Source of the DNA: Candidatus Peregrinibacteria bacterium | GTDB taxonomy: Bacteria; Patescibacteriota; Gracilibacteria; CAIRYL01 | Direction: 5' to 3' | Length of the DNA stretch: 47,146 nt | Assembly (NCBI GenBank): GCA_016220175.1 | Contig: JACRHZ010000008.1 | Span: forward strand, 1-47,146 | Shown here: in pieces, positions 35,616-44,047 of the stretch | Layout: every line of letters starts with the position of its first letter | Position numbering within the stretch: the first letter of the stretch is position 1 | Program-made: the position numbers and the translations under genes | Notes under the pieces: model-generated | The model's database searches: none | The model's input: the letters and a program-made list of their open reading frames with translations, nothing else | What the model was told of the DNA's origin: nothing

Positions 35616-35738
35616 AAAAACGATCAAAAATGCTGCAATGCAAGGAAACAAGCCAAAATTCCAGCGAGTCGTGCTTTTAGGTACGGCGAGCGAATTTTGG
35701 CGCAGTTGACGCAGCAGTGCACATTTTTCATCGTTTTT
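35616..35738. repeat. Long imperfect hairpin element, about 123 bp
   Basis: The outer arms (35616-35636 and 35711-35738) pair as AAAACGAT with ATCGTTTT, AAAAATG with CATTTTT and GCTGC with GCAGC. An inner stem pairs CCAAAATTC (35653-35661) with GAATTTTGG (35692-35700), and a terminal stem pairs CGTGC with GTACG. The whole interval folds on itself in either strand. It may be a structured RNA, a terminator-like insulator, or a small non-coding mobile element. Confidence 0.6.
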
Positions 35739-35828
35739 ATGGAGAAAATAATTTGCTCTTCATAAGGAAAAAAGAGAAAATGTTCGTGAGCGAAAAACTT
35801 GCGCTCAGCTTTTCTTCAGAAAGAAAAA

Positions 35829-37271
35829 ATGAAAAGAATTCTTCCCATCCTTCTTCTTATTCTCATTCTTGCCTTTTCTGGGTGTACCAAAAGAGAGGAT
35901 CCTGGGGCCCCTGATCCAAAAGCGGGAACGACTCAGACGGAAAAAAAGACTCTTGTATTTTATAACCTTTTTGATCCAGAAGATGCATTCCGAGGTCAAA
36001 TTCAAGCATACGAAAGTGAACATCGCGATATAGATATTACCTATAAAAAATTCCAAAATGTGGAAGAGTATGAAAACCTCGTTTTGAATGAGCTTGCGGA
36101 AGGGCGAGGTCCAGATATTTTCGCTATCAGGAATGACTCAGTTCAAAGCTATCTTAAGAAAATACTTCCGTCTCCAAAAGATACGTTTATTCCTGAAACA
36201 TTTGCTGAGACATTCCTCGGCGTTGCAAACGACGATTTGGTGCTTCCCGATGCCGATGGATTTGATCAGGTTTGGGGAGTCTCTCTCTTTATTGATACGC
36301 TTGCTATTTATTATAACAAGGAGCTTTTTCGCGATAACCTTCCTTCTACGAATAAGCCTGCTGAAACGTGGAAAGACCTTGAGGAACAAGCGTTTGCTCT
36401 CTCAAAAGCCGACACGAGTATTGAAAGATTTTCTCTTTCTGGTATCGCTTTGGGGCAAGCTGTGAACATTTCGCATTTTCCCGATATTCTTTCGCTTCTT
36501 CTTCTTGAGGAGGGCGCAGAGCTTTTTGAGCCTTTGGGGGCAAAGGCGCAATTTTCGAGAGCTCAAGGGGTGAGTCCGGGAACGGGGAATCCGTTTTTCC
36601 CGGTAAAAGAAGCAGTGAAGCTCTATACAAGTTTTGCTCTTCCGAGTTCTCAACATGCGTCTTGGAATTTGAATATTACCAGTCTTTATCCGGAACAAAA
36701 GGAAATCGGTGTATTTGCCCGCGGAAAGACTGCTATGATCTTTGGTTTTTCCAATATGTATAATGAGATTAAAATTGCGATAGATGGACTTGCCCGCGCC
36801 AACGAACAAACTATTCAGATGGAAAATGTAGGAGTCGCTCCATCTCCTCAGTTCTCCACTTCCACTGAAAATGGAAAAAATGATGCTTTTGCAAAATATT
36901 ATCCGTTTGTCGTCTCACGAACGAGTGAAAATTCCGAAGTGGCTTGGGATTTTTTGAAATTTCTCTCAACGCGTGAGAGTCTTGTTGAATATCACAAAAA
37001 AACGAATAAACCTACGTCTCGACAAGATATGATCGAAGAACAATCGACAGAAAAATTCTGGGGGACATTTGCGAGACAGGCTCCGTATGCAAAGAGCCTT
37101 CTTACCCGCCAGCCAAAAGCATTTTTTGAGATTTTCGGAAAAGTGGTTGATGAAATTGTAAAAAACAAAACTTCGGTCGATGCCGGTATTCAGACCGCTG
37201 AAAAGCAGATGAACTGCATTCTCAAAAAAATGGAAAAACCTGAGTCTGAAGAAAATTGCTTTGCATCATAG
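35829..37271 (+). CDS. Extracellular solute-binding lipoprotein (family 1, sugar ABC type)
   Basis: A 480-residue protein from the ATG at 35829. The lipoprotein signal MKRILPILLLILILAFSGC places Cys at residue 19; the in-frame start at 35799 would only lengthen the leader. The mature protein has the maltose-binding-protein-like pattern: KTLVFYNLFDPE, ELAEGRGPDIFAIRND, VWGVSLFIDTLAIYYNKELF, KTAMIFGFSNMY and the late helix VAWDFLKFLST. It captures a solute outside the membrane for an ABC importer. No permease or ATPase gene is adjacent, so the partner is elsewhere or the protein has another role. The next gene starts 22 bp after its stop. Confidence 0.85.
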   Translation: MKRILPILLLILILAFSGCTKREDPGAPDPKAGTTQTEKKTLVFYNLFDPEDAFRGQIQAYESEHRDIDITYKKFQNVEEYENLVLNELAEGRGPDIFAIRNDSVQSYLKKILPSPKDTFIPETFAETFLGVANDDLVLPDADGFDQVWGVSLFIDTLAIYYNKELFRDNLPSTNKPAETWKDLEEQAFALSKADTSIERFSLSGIALGQAVNISHFPDILSLLLLEEGAELFEPLGAKAQFSRAQGVSPGTGNPFFPVKEAVKLYTSFALPSSQHASWNLNITSLYPEQKEIGVFARGKTAMIFGFSNMYNEIKIAIDGLARANEQTIQMENVGVAPSPQFSTSTENGKNDAFAKYYPFVVSRTSENSEVAWDFLKFLSTRESLVEYHKKTNKPTSRQDMIEEQSTEKFWGTFARQAPYAKSLLTRQPKAFFEIFGKVVDEIVKNKTSVDAGIQTAEKQMNCILKKMEKPESEENCFAS

Positions 37272-37293
37272 TCTCTTTTGGAACCACCGAGAA

Positions 37294-38523
37294 ATGGTCT
37301 CCTCTTCCCCTCATCGCAGCAGCGGCAAGATGTTCACTGCGATTCAGATTTGCTGGGGAGCGTTTCTCATTTCTCTTTTTCTTCCGATGAAATTTCACGT
37401 GGAGGAAAGTGGGAGTTTTTGGAGTGGGATTTTTTCTCCATTTTCTACAGTTTTTTGGCCTCCGAGTTTCTTCATTTTTGGATTTCTCCTCATTATTCTG
37501 GGAATATGGAACCTCGGCTCCATCCATGATGCAAAACACAAAGAAAAGATTCCTCACTCACTCATTTTCTCTTGGAGCTTTTTTCTCGTCGTAGGAAGTA
37601 TCTCTCTTTGGGGGGGGAATGTCTCTGGAGCGGCGCTCAATTTTCTTTTGAAGTGGTGTATGGTTGGTGGAATTTTTTATGGAATTATCCATCATTTTTT
37701 TCGTGAAACATCTTTTGTTTCCGTGTTGGCATATATCGGACTTTTTGAAGCACTTCTCGGAATTTCTCAAACACTCTTTAGTTTTTTTTCTCCGGAAATT
37801 TTCCCTATTGGAGATCCTGTCCTTCGAACGCCATTTGGAGAAATCTGGAGGGCAACAGGTACTCTTGAGCATCCAAACATTCTTGGATTTTTTTTAGTTT
37901 TTGTATTTTTTCTCCTCCTCGAAAATATACAAAAATGGAGAGTGCTTCGAATTCTTCTTGTTCTCGGAATTTTTTGCACATTTTCCAAAGCAACCCTCAT
38001 TGCTCTTATCATTGGAAGTATTGCCAGCTTCGACACTTTAGACAAAATCGACAAGCGCATTGTCTCCTTTATTATTCTTAGTGTTCTGAGTGTTTTTGTA
38101 ATATTCTTTCGCCATACTTTTGACAATATGTCTGTTTCAGAATCTGAAAGAATTTTACAAATTTTTGTGAGTTTTCAGATTTTTTTGAAACATCCTATTT
38201 TTGGGCTTGGGCTTGGAAATTCTCTTTCAGAAGCCGTAAAAATAGTCCCCATTTTTCCCTGGCAACTTCAGCCAGTGCATAATGTATTTCTTCTTATTTT
38301 AAGTGAAACAGGAATTGTCGGATTTTTGATATTCGCATTTCTCTCAGGAAGTATCATTAGAAAAATATTCGCAAATGCCGATCCTAAACGCAGAAAGTTG
38401 TTTTTTGGTATAAGTGCTGCAGTCTGTACTTTTGCACTTTTTGATCATCTTCTCATTACAAGTACTCTTGGGATGATTCTTTTTGGAATTTATGCAGGAC
38501 TTGTTTTTCAGAATGAAGATTGA
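37294..38523 (+). CDS. O-antigen ligase/polymerase-like membrane protein
   Basis: A 409-residue polytopic membrane protein with about ten predicted hydrophobic segments. The Wzy/WaaL-type signature lies in the large late loop: SERILQIFVSFQIFLKHPIF, then GLGLGNS, then QPVHNVFLLILSETGIVGFL. These match the R..hP..GvG and HN..L...E.G pattern. Such proteins polymerise or transfer surface glycans. I chose the ATG at 37294 because earlier in-frame starts overlap the upstream gene. It lies among two glycosyltransferases and a solute-binding lipoprotein, consistent with surface glycan or S-layer glycosylation. Acceptor unknown. Confidence 0.8.
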   Translation: MVSSSPHRSSGKMFTAIQICWGAFLISLFLPMKFHVEESGSFWSGIFSPFSTVFWPPSFFIFGFLLIILGIWNLGSIHDAKHKEKIPHSLIFSWSFFLVVGSISLWGGNVSGAALNFLLKWCMVGGIFYGIIHHFFRETSFVSVLAYIGLFEALLGISQTLFSFFSPEIFPIGDPVLRTPFGEIWRATGTLEHPNILGFFLVFVFFLLLENIQKWRVLRILLVLGIFCTFSKATLIALIIGSIASFDTLDKIDKRIVSFIILSVLSVFVIFFRHTFDNMSVSESERILQIFVSFQIFLKHPIFGLGLGNSLSEAVKIVPIFPWQLQPVHNVFLLILSETGIVGFLIFAFLSGSIIRKIFANADPKRRKLFFGISAAVCTFALFDHLLITSTLGMILFGIYAGLVFQNED

Positions 38524-38611
38524 AAAGACTGGATTTTTGCTTGATCTCTCCATCTTGCATTTTCTCTTCATTTTTGAGACTCTTTTTTTGAGATATTCTT
38601 ACTTTCCCATA

Positions 38612-39412
38612 ATGAGAAATAACAGTCCTCTCGCGATTCCAATTCAGAGAATTTTTGACTCAGCTAAGGGGGTAAAAACTTTTGTTTTTCACGTCTCAAT
38701 GGAATCTTTTCCCGGACAGTTTGTCATGGTGTGGATTCCGGGAAAAGATGAAAAACCCTTTTCTATTTCTCGGGATAAAAATGGAGAGTTTTGGCTTATG
38801 GTTGCTGATGTTGGACCATTTTCACATGCGCTTTGTTCATTTCGTCCCGGCGACACAATTGGGATTCGAGGTCCATTTGGGAAAGGATATTCTCTTCCCA
38901 AAAAGAAAAATATTGTTCTTGTGGGCGGTGGATATGGAATGGCTCCGCTTCATAATTGTGGAGTATGGCATCTTGAGAATGGGAATACTGTTACCGCAAT
39001 TACCGGTGCACGGTCAGGACAAAATGTTCTTTTTGAAAAAGAGTGTTCTGAGTCTGGATTCCGAACTTTTGTTACTACAGACGATGGCTCAAAAGGAGAA
39101 CGTGGATTTGTGACTCATATTCTTGAACGTCTCCTTATGAAGGAAAAAATTGACCTTGTTCAGACGTGTGGACCGGAAAAAATGATGAAGGTGATTGCAG
39201 AAATGTGCGTCGCAAAATCCGTTCCCTGTGAAGTCTCTCTCGAAAGATATATGAAATGTGGATTTGGCGTATGCGGACAATGTACTGTAGATGGAACAGG
39301 GGAGCGAATGTGCCGAGAAGGTCCAGTTCAAGATGGAGCTTATGCTCTTCAAAATTTCTCTGATTTTGGGAAATATCATCGCGGAGCAGAGGGACAGAAG
39401 ATACTGTGGTGA
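38612..39412 (+). CDS. pyrK: PyrK-like dihydroorotate dehydrogenase electron-transfer subunit
   Basis: About 266 residues from the ATG at 38612 (MRNNSPLAIPIQRIFDSAKG); an in-frame extension to 38483 overlaps the previous gene and encodes an unrelated hydrophobic leader. Ferredoxin-reductase architecture: FAD site KPFSISRDKNGEF and GDTIGIRGPFGKGY; NAD site NIVLVGGGYGMAPL; C-terminal [2Fe-2S] site MKCGFGVCGQCTVDGTGERM then CREGP with four Cys. This is the PyrK pattern. PyrK passes electrons from PyrD to NAD. pyrD is not adjacent, so another partner is possible. It is embedded in envelope genes, in the same direction. Confidence 0.8.
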   Translation: MRNNSPLAIPIQRIFDSAKGVKTFVFHVSMESFPGQFVMVWIPGKDEKPFSISRDKNGEFWLMVADVGPFSHALCSFRPGDTIGIRGPFGKGYSLPKKKNIVLVGGGYGMAPLHNCGVWHLENGNTVTAITGARSGQNVLFEKECSESGFRTFVTTDDGSKGERGFVTHILERLLMKEKIDLVQTCGPEKMMKVIAEMCVAKSVPCEVSLERYMKCGFGVCGQCTVDGTGERMCREGPVQDGAYALQNFSDFGKYHRGAEGQKILW

Positions 39413-39461
39413 TCAAGACAGGAACAAAGTATGATGAGAAAAAATCTTCTTTTTCGCTCTT

Positions 39462-41042
39462 ATGACCATGAAGATTTCATGCGAATATCTCTATCGGCGT
39501 TTTTGGGAGATTTTTCCTGCCACTTTGTCGTTTTCTCTTCTTCTCGTTCCGATTTTTCTCTCGTTTTCGTATCCAAAAGCAGTCGCTGTTTCTGTGGTGA
39601 TATATGCATTTTTGTGGTTTATGCGAACCGTGGAATATTCTGTTTTCCTCATATTTTCGTTCTGGAAATTTAAGAAATCAGCAGCAGAGAATTGGGCAAA
39701 AAAAATAATCAGTCTCGAAACTGGTGAATGCTTAACAAGAGAGGAAAAAAATATTCGTGATGTACTCATTCAGAAAAAAGATTGGATTTCTCCAAGAGAA
39801 GTAAAACATCTCGTCATCATTGCAATGTACGATGAGGATATTGAAATTTTACGAGAAACCTTTTTTTCTCTTCAAAATTCGGATTTTGATCTTCAAAAAT
39901 TATTTGTATGTCTTGCGACAGAAGAACGAAAATCCGTTTTGGGGAGAAAAAATTCAGAAATTCTCAAACACGAATTTTCTGGTATATTCGGAAATCTTTT
40001 TTTTGTTGAACATCCAGGTGGCATTTCGGGAGAAGTTCAGGGGAAGGGCTCAAACATTAGTTTTGCGGTTCGAGAAGTCTCTGCACAGATTGCTCTTCAT
40101 GAAGATCTCCGAAATATTCTCGTGACTACTCTCGATTCTGACAACAAGGTGGATGTGCAATATTTTTCATGTCTTACGTATCATTTTTGCCTTCAAAACA
40201 ATCGACAAAAACAGAGCTATCAGCCCCTTCCTCTTTTTTATAACAATATTTGGGATGTTCCTCTCCTCAACAGAATTCTCGCCATTTCCAGTGGATTCTG
40301 GCATATGATTGAAAGTGGTCGCCCTGATCGACTTCGGAACTTTTCTTCTCATGCTCAGCCGCTTCTTGCTCTTCAAGAAATGAACTATTGGGCAGTGGAC
40401 ACTATTGTGGAAGACGGACATCAGTTCTGGAGGTCTTTTCTTCATTTCAAGGGAGAATATGAAGTTGTTCCTCTCTTTATCCCGATTTATCAGGATGCCG
40501 TGCTCAATGCGAATTATTACAGGTCAGTTTTGGGACAATACAAACAAATGCGAAGATGGGCGTGGGGATGTAGTGATATTCCTTTTTGCGCTGTGAATTT
40601 TTGGAAAAAACGTCGTGAGCTTCCCTTGGGAAAAACGATTCTTCAATTTGTGAGACTCGTAGAAGGGCATATTATGTGGGCAACTACAGCAATTTTTGTG
40701 ACATTTACGATTCGAATGCCTCAAATAGTGAGTTCTGAATTTAGTGAAACAAATATTTCGGTAAATTTGGCGTATCTTCTCCAAAACTTTTTTGGAGTTG
40801 CGATCATTGGAATTGTTTTATCCATGACCGTTTCTCTTATTACCTTGCCAAAAGCTCCAACGAGAAAGAAGTTCTTCTCCCTCTTCTGGCAATGGATTTT
40901 TCTCCCCATAGTCATTATTATCTTTGGATCTTTTCCGGCTCTTGATGCGCAAATACGTCTTTTTCTCAAAAAACCATTGGAATTTAATGTTACTGAAAAA
41001 AAGAGAATTTCAAAGGAGGTATATGGTCATGTTCCGATATAA
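39462..41042 (+). CDS. Membrane GT2-family glycosyltransferase
   Basis: A 526-residue protein. Two N-terminal transmembrane helices (PATLSFSLLLVPIFLSF, VSVVIYAFLWFM) precede a cytosolic GT-A domain with HLVIIAMYDEDIEILRETF, the DxD motif TTLDSDNKVD, the ED motif TIVEDGHQF and QYKQMRRWAWG (QxxRW). Two to three more TM helices close the protein (residues 420-500). The D,D,D,QxxRW set is that of processive GT2 enzymes such as cellulose or hyaluronan synthases, although single-transfer enzymes share it. A second ATG (39468) lies two codons in. It lies with the GT4 and O-antigen-ligase-like genes and may act in the same glycan pathway. Confidence 0.8.
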   Translation: MTMKISCEYLYRRFWEIFPATLSFSLLLVPIFLSFSYPKAVAVSVVIYAFLWFMRTVEYSVFLIFSFWKFKKSAAENWAKKIISLETGECLTREEKNIRDVLIQKKDWISPREVKHLVIIAMYDEDIEILRETFFSLQNSDFDLQKLFVCLATEERKSVLGRKNSEILKHEFSGIFGNLFFVEHPGGISGEVQGKGSNISFAVREVSAQIALHEDLRNILVTTLDSDNKVDVQYFSCLTYHFCLQNNRQKQSYQPLPLFYNNIWDVPLLNRILAISSGFWHMIESGRPDRLRNFSSHAQPLLALQEMNYWAVDTIVEDGHQFWRSFLHFKGEYEVVPLFIPIYQDAVLNANYYRSVLGQYKQMRRWAWGCSDIPFCAVNFWKKRRELPLGKTILQFVRLVEGHIMWATTAIFVTFTIRMPQIVSSEFSETNISVNLAYLLQNFFGVAIIGIVLSMTVSLITLPKAPTRKKFFSLFWQWIFLPIVIIIFGSFPALDAQIRLFLKKPLEFNVTEKKRISKEVYGHVPI

Positions 41043-41084
41043 AAACTAAGGAAATAAAGCGGTACCATTTCTCGTAATTTCACC

Positions 41085-41090
41085 TATACT
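41085..41090 (+). promoter_or_regulatory. -10 element next to the 41097 start codon
   Basis: TATACT ends 6 bp before the ATG at 41097, so the transcript would begin at or next to the start codon, giving a leaderless mRNA. No good -35 is visible. Confidence 0.4.
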
Positions 41091-41096
41091 AGATCC

Positions 41097-41558
41097 ATGA
41101 GTCTTCCTCTCTCACGTCTCTGCGCTATCCCTATTGAGATGCCAAACGGAACCTTTGAAATTCCTACAGGAATTTATGTGGATTCTCAAACGGGAAAAGT
41201 AACGGGAATTCTTACTCTCCACGGAGTGCTTTCTCCCGATGCGGTTATCGAGAAGAAACATGGATGGAAGACTTCTGGAGATTTTCTTCATGATACACCA
41301 GGGGAAAATTGGAAAGAATTTTCCGTGTGTTCGAAAACAGGGACTTTTTATGGGAACGTTCAGGAGATTTGGATTGATCCACTCCTTTTTGTTGTTACGA
41401 AAATTGAATGTCAAAAATCAATTCTTCTCATTCCCATCTCGAAGAGAATTTTTAGTTTTCAGGATATTCAGGAGGTAATTCCAGAGAAAAAAATGATTCT
41501 TGTTCAAGATGATAACCGAGTATTTATACCAAAAGAAGAACTTTCTCCGTATGTGTAG
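41097..41558 (+). CDS. Hypothetical protein, possibly PRC-barrel-like
   Basis: A 153-residue soluble protein. It appears to contain two similar beta-rich halves, each with a strand-turn pattern like PRC-barrel domains: YVDSQTGKVTGILTLHG (residues 28-44) and EIWIDPLLFVVTKIECQ (about 90-106), followed by ISKRIFSFQDIQEVIPEKKM. PRC barrels occur in ribosome-maturation and photosynthetic reaction-centre proteins and in stand-alone bacterial proteins. The match is by eye only. No signal peptide. Probably monocistronic with a -10 directly before its start codon. Confidence 0.6.
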   Translation: MSLPLSRLCAIPIEMPNGTFEIPTGIYVDSQTGKVTGILTLHGVLSPDAVIEKKHGWKTSGDFLHDTPGENWKEFSVCSKTGTFYGNVQEIWIDPLLFVVTKIECQKSILLIPISKRIFSFQDIQEVIPEKKMILVQDDNRVFIPKEELSPYV

Positions 41559-41569
41559 GAGATGTTCTT

Positions 41570-41692
41570 ATACCACTTCGCTTTAAAAATAGCACTTTTC
41601 AATACTGCGAAGCTTTTGAAACAATAATGGAGCAGAGAAAGCTTCGTGGCATAATACTAAAATTGAGTATCCTTTTAAAAGCGAAGCAGTAT
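41570..41692. repeat. Nested inverted-repeat element, about 123 bp
   Basis: Two nested pairs of related arms. The outer pair (41570-41588 and 41673-41692) shares ATAC..CTTCGCTTT. The inner pair (AATACTGCGAAGCTTTT starting at 41601, with AAAGCTTCGTGGCAT starting at 41638) shares CGAAGCTTT. The element folds as a long interrupted hairpin and lies between two convergent genes. It could be a terminator cluster or a miniature mobile element. Confidence 0.5.
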
Positions 41693-41802
41693 TAAATGAC
41701 GGTTTCGCGAAAAGAAAGGATGAACCGAAATTCATCCCTTCTCTCTCTTCGATATAAAGATATCAACGTTTTTTCATTTTCCCAGAAAACAAATCTTTTT
41801 TC

Positions 41803-42180
41803 CTATGCTATCGTCTCTCCGGCTCGAACCACGAGTTGTACAATCGCATATGAAAGCATGATGATAATGATTCCGACTCCAGACCACAGCAAGATTTTCT
41901 TTGCTTTTCCAGTCGATTCATCCTCGCCTTGCGAAGTCACCATGAGGACACCTGCGTAGATAACAAACGCTACCGCAACGAGTCCGAGGAAGCCGAGGAA
42001 ATAATTAATGAATCCAATGACGGCTGTTTTGAGATCAGACGAAGGGGCAATATCCACGCGAGGTACATCTATGGCTGCGAGTGCTTTTGTAGCAGGAAGA
42101 AGTCCCGCATGTGCCACGACTGCAAGGAGCAAAGCTGTTCCTACGAGAAGTACATTGCGAGAAAAGAATCGTGTATTCAT
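41803..42180 (-). CDS. Small TrbC/VirB2-like pilin
   Basis: A 125-residue protein. A signal peptide (LLVGTALLLAVVAHAGLLPA, cleaved near ALAA) is followed by about 35 polar residues and two hydrophobic helices (FINYFLGFLGLVAVAFVIYA and ILLWSGVGIIIIMLSYAIVQ) separated by GVLMVTSQGEDESTGKAKK. This layout (signal, two TM segments, short basic loop) is that of VirB2/TrbC-type pilins, which are very common as single genes in CPR genomes. No other type IV secretion genes are adjacent. It is preceded by AT-rich sequence and is probably monocistronic. Confidence 0.75.
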   Translation of the reverse strand: MNTRFFSRNVLLVGTALLLAVVAHAGLLPATKALAAIDVPRVDIAPSSDLKTAVIGFINYFLGFLGLVAVAFVIYAGVLMVTSQGEDESTGKAKKILLWSGVGIIIIMLSYAIVQLVVRAGETIA

Positions 42181-42341
42181 ATAAAAAAATGAAAGAAAAT
42201 GGAAAAATGAAAGAAGATTTTCAGCTTATTATATCAAAAATCCCTCTTTTTCACAAGTGCTTTCCCCCATATTTTTCTCCATTATACCGTGTCTCTCAGG
42301 AAAGGAAAGTTTTTTTTCAAGAAAATAAATTCTTCCCATTT

Positions 42342-42368
42342 TTGCATTTGGCATTTTCCACTTATAAT
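42342..42368 (+). promoter_or_regulatory. recJ promoter, close to leaderless
   Basis: TATAAT at 42363-42368 lies 8 bp before the ATG at 42377, with TTGCAT at 42342-42347 as a -35 at a short 15-bp spacing. Transcription would begin at or just before the start codon. Confidence 0.45.
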
Positions 42369-42376
42369 TGCTTCTG

Positions 42377-44047
42377 ATGATTTCATTTCTTGGAAAAATT
42401 TGGCGCGAGCGAGGAAAATTTTCTTCAGAGAAATCGCTTTTTAAAAACCTTCTGGATGTTCGAAATCGTTCCGAAGCGGATTTTACTGATGCAACATTTG
42501 AAAAACTCTTCGATCCTTTTCTTTTTTGTGATATGGAAAGAAGCGTTTCTCGCATACAAAATGCTCTTGAAAAAGGTGAAAAGATCCTTATTTTTGGTGA
42601 TTATGATGTTGATGGCATGAGTGGAGTTGCTCAACTATTTTTGACAATGAAGATGCTGGGCGCAAATGTTTCGTACAGGCTTCCGAGAAGAGAGGAAGGA
42701 TATGGCCTTTCTTCCCACATTGCTGAAGAAATAAAAAACTCCGGAACTTCACTTGTTCTCACAACGGACTGTGGAATTTCAAATAGACGCGAAATTGAAG
42801 CTCTTCAAAAAGAAAATATTGATGTCATTATTACGGATCATCATTCTCTTAAAGAAGAGCTTCCGCCTGCATATGCTATCCTGCACCCACTTCTTGAGAG
42901 CGAACTTTTTCCCGACAAACACATTACGGGTTCTGGTGTGGCGTTTTTCTTGTGTTATGGTCTTCTTCTCCGTGTGTATGGAAAAGAAAAAAGCAGGCGA
43001 TCTTTGGAGCAGCTCCTCGAGCTTGCAGTGCTCGGGACCATTGCCGATTGTGGTATTTTACAGGGACAAAATAGAATAATTACACTGCTCGGTCTTGAGC
43101 ACCTAAAAAATACGAAAAATCCTGGACTTCGAAGTCTCCTCGATATGTCGAAAAGCGCTGCTGATTCTTTGAATGCGGAGCAAATTGCGTTTTATCTCGC
43201 CCCCAGACTCAATGCGGCAGGACGTCTTTCTGATCCGCATATTTCTTTAGAACTTCTCCTCGGAAATCATACTCGTGCACTTGAGCTCGAAACTCTTAAT
43301 CACAGGAGACAAGATCTTGTGGAAATTTTTTTAGAAAAAGCGGAGAAGATGATTGATGGAAGAGGACAAAATCTTCCGGCATTTCTCCTCAAAAGCGAAG
43401 AATGGCCATCTGGAATTCTTGGACTTCTCGCCGGAAAAATCTGTGAAAAATATGGAAAACCAACTGTTGTTGTCGAGGTCCGACAACAGAAAATGATTGG
43501 CTCATGTCGTGGACCTGATGATTTTCATTTTTCAAAAGCACTGAAGAATGTTGCTGAAGAAAATCCAGATCTTTTTTTGGGATTTGGCGGACATGCTATT
43601 GCTGCAGGATTCTCGATATCTTCGGAAAAATACTCGCTCTTTGAATCCGCTTTTCTTCGGTATGTAGAAAAATCTCGTGGCACGGAAGAGATTCTGCAGC
43701 ATATTGATTTTGATTTTTCTCACCATGAAAAAATTCATGCAGAAGAAATTTTGGAGCTCGAGAATTGCGCTCCTTTTGGTACAGGAAACCCGAATCCGTT
43801 GTTTCATTTTCCAAAAATGAAGATCAAAAATTCGAAAGCTTGTGGGAATGGGAATAAGCATCTTTCGCTTTTTCTCGAAAATCAGCACGGGCAAAGATTT
43901 TCCGGAATATTCTTTGGGCAGGGCGCTCTTCTTGATAGGCTTTCTCAAGACAAAGAAATTGATATACTGGCATCGCCGGAAGTGAGAGAATGGAATGGAG
44001 AGAGGCGGGTGCAGATGAAAATTGTAGATATACGAGGGAATTTTTAA
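42377..44047 (+). CDS. recJ: Single-stranded-DNA exonuclease RecJ
   Basis: About 556 residues. DHH-domain motifs are FGDYDVDGMSGVAQ (about 73-86), TTDCGISN, ITDHHSLKEELP and GTIADCGIL; the DHHA1 domain has FGGHAIAAGFSI; the C-terminal OB domain contains ENCAPFGTGNPNPLF. It is a 5'-3' ssDNA exonuclease used in recombination and repair. Start at the ATG 42377 because earlier in-frame TTG codons overlap the promoter. Oddity: bases 43468-43495 (encoding VVEVRQQKM) are a palindromic repeat identical to an intergenic copy at 1499-1526, and they lie in a variable loop between PTVVV and the GSCRG motif. The last codons lie in the inverted repeat of the following element. Confidence 0.95.
   Translation: MISFLGKIWRERGKFSSEKSLFKNLLDVRNRSEADFTDATFEKLFDPFLFCDMERSVSRIQNALEKGEKILIFGDYDVDGMSGVAQLFLTMKMLGANVSYRLPRREEGYGLSSHIAEEIKNSGTSLVLTTDCGISNRREIEALQKENIDVIITDHHSLKEELPPAYAILHPLLESELFPDKHITGSGVAFFLCYGLLLRVYGKEKSRRSLEQLLELAVLGTIADCGILQGQNRIITLLGLEHLKNTKNPGLRSLLDMSKSAADSLNAEQIAFYLAPRLNAAGRLSDPHISLELLLGNHTRALELETLNHRRQDLVEIFLEKAEKMIDGRGQNLPAFLLKSEEWPSGILGLLAGKICEKYGKPTVVVEVRQQKMIGSCRGPDDFHFSKALKNVAEENPDLFLGFGGHAIAAGFSISSEKYSLFESAFLRYVEKSRGTEEILQHIDFDFSHHEKIHAEEILELENCAPFGTGNPNPLFHFPKMKIKNSKACGNGNKHLSLFLENQHGQRFSGIFFGQGALLDRLSQDKEIDILASPEVREWNGERRVQMKIVDIRGNF
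43468..43495. repeat. Palindromic repeat inside recJ, identical to 1499-1526
   Basis: Arms TTGTTGTCG (43467-43475) and CGACAACAG (43481-43489) around AGGTC. The 28 bp match the intergenic copy exactly. Within recJ it encodes part of the loop VEVRQQKM without shifting the frame. Confidence 0.8.

Noticed and set aside
43470-43494. Reading the palindrome in recJ as a regulatory site or terminator
   Set aside because: It lies in the middle of an intact coding frame, has no T-run and no downstream gene start. A mobile repeat explains it better.
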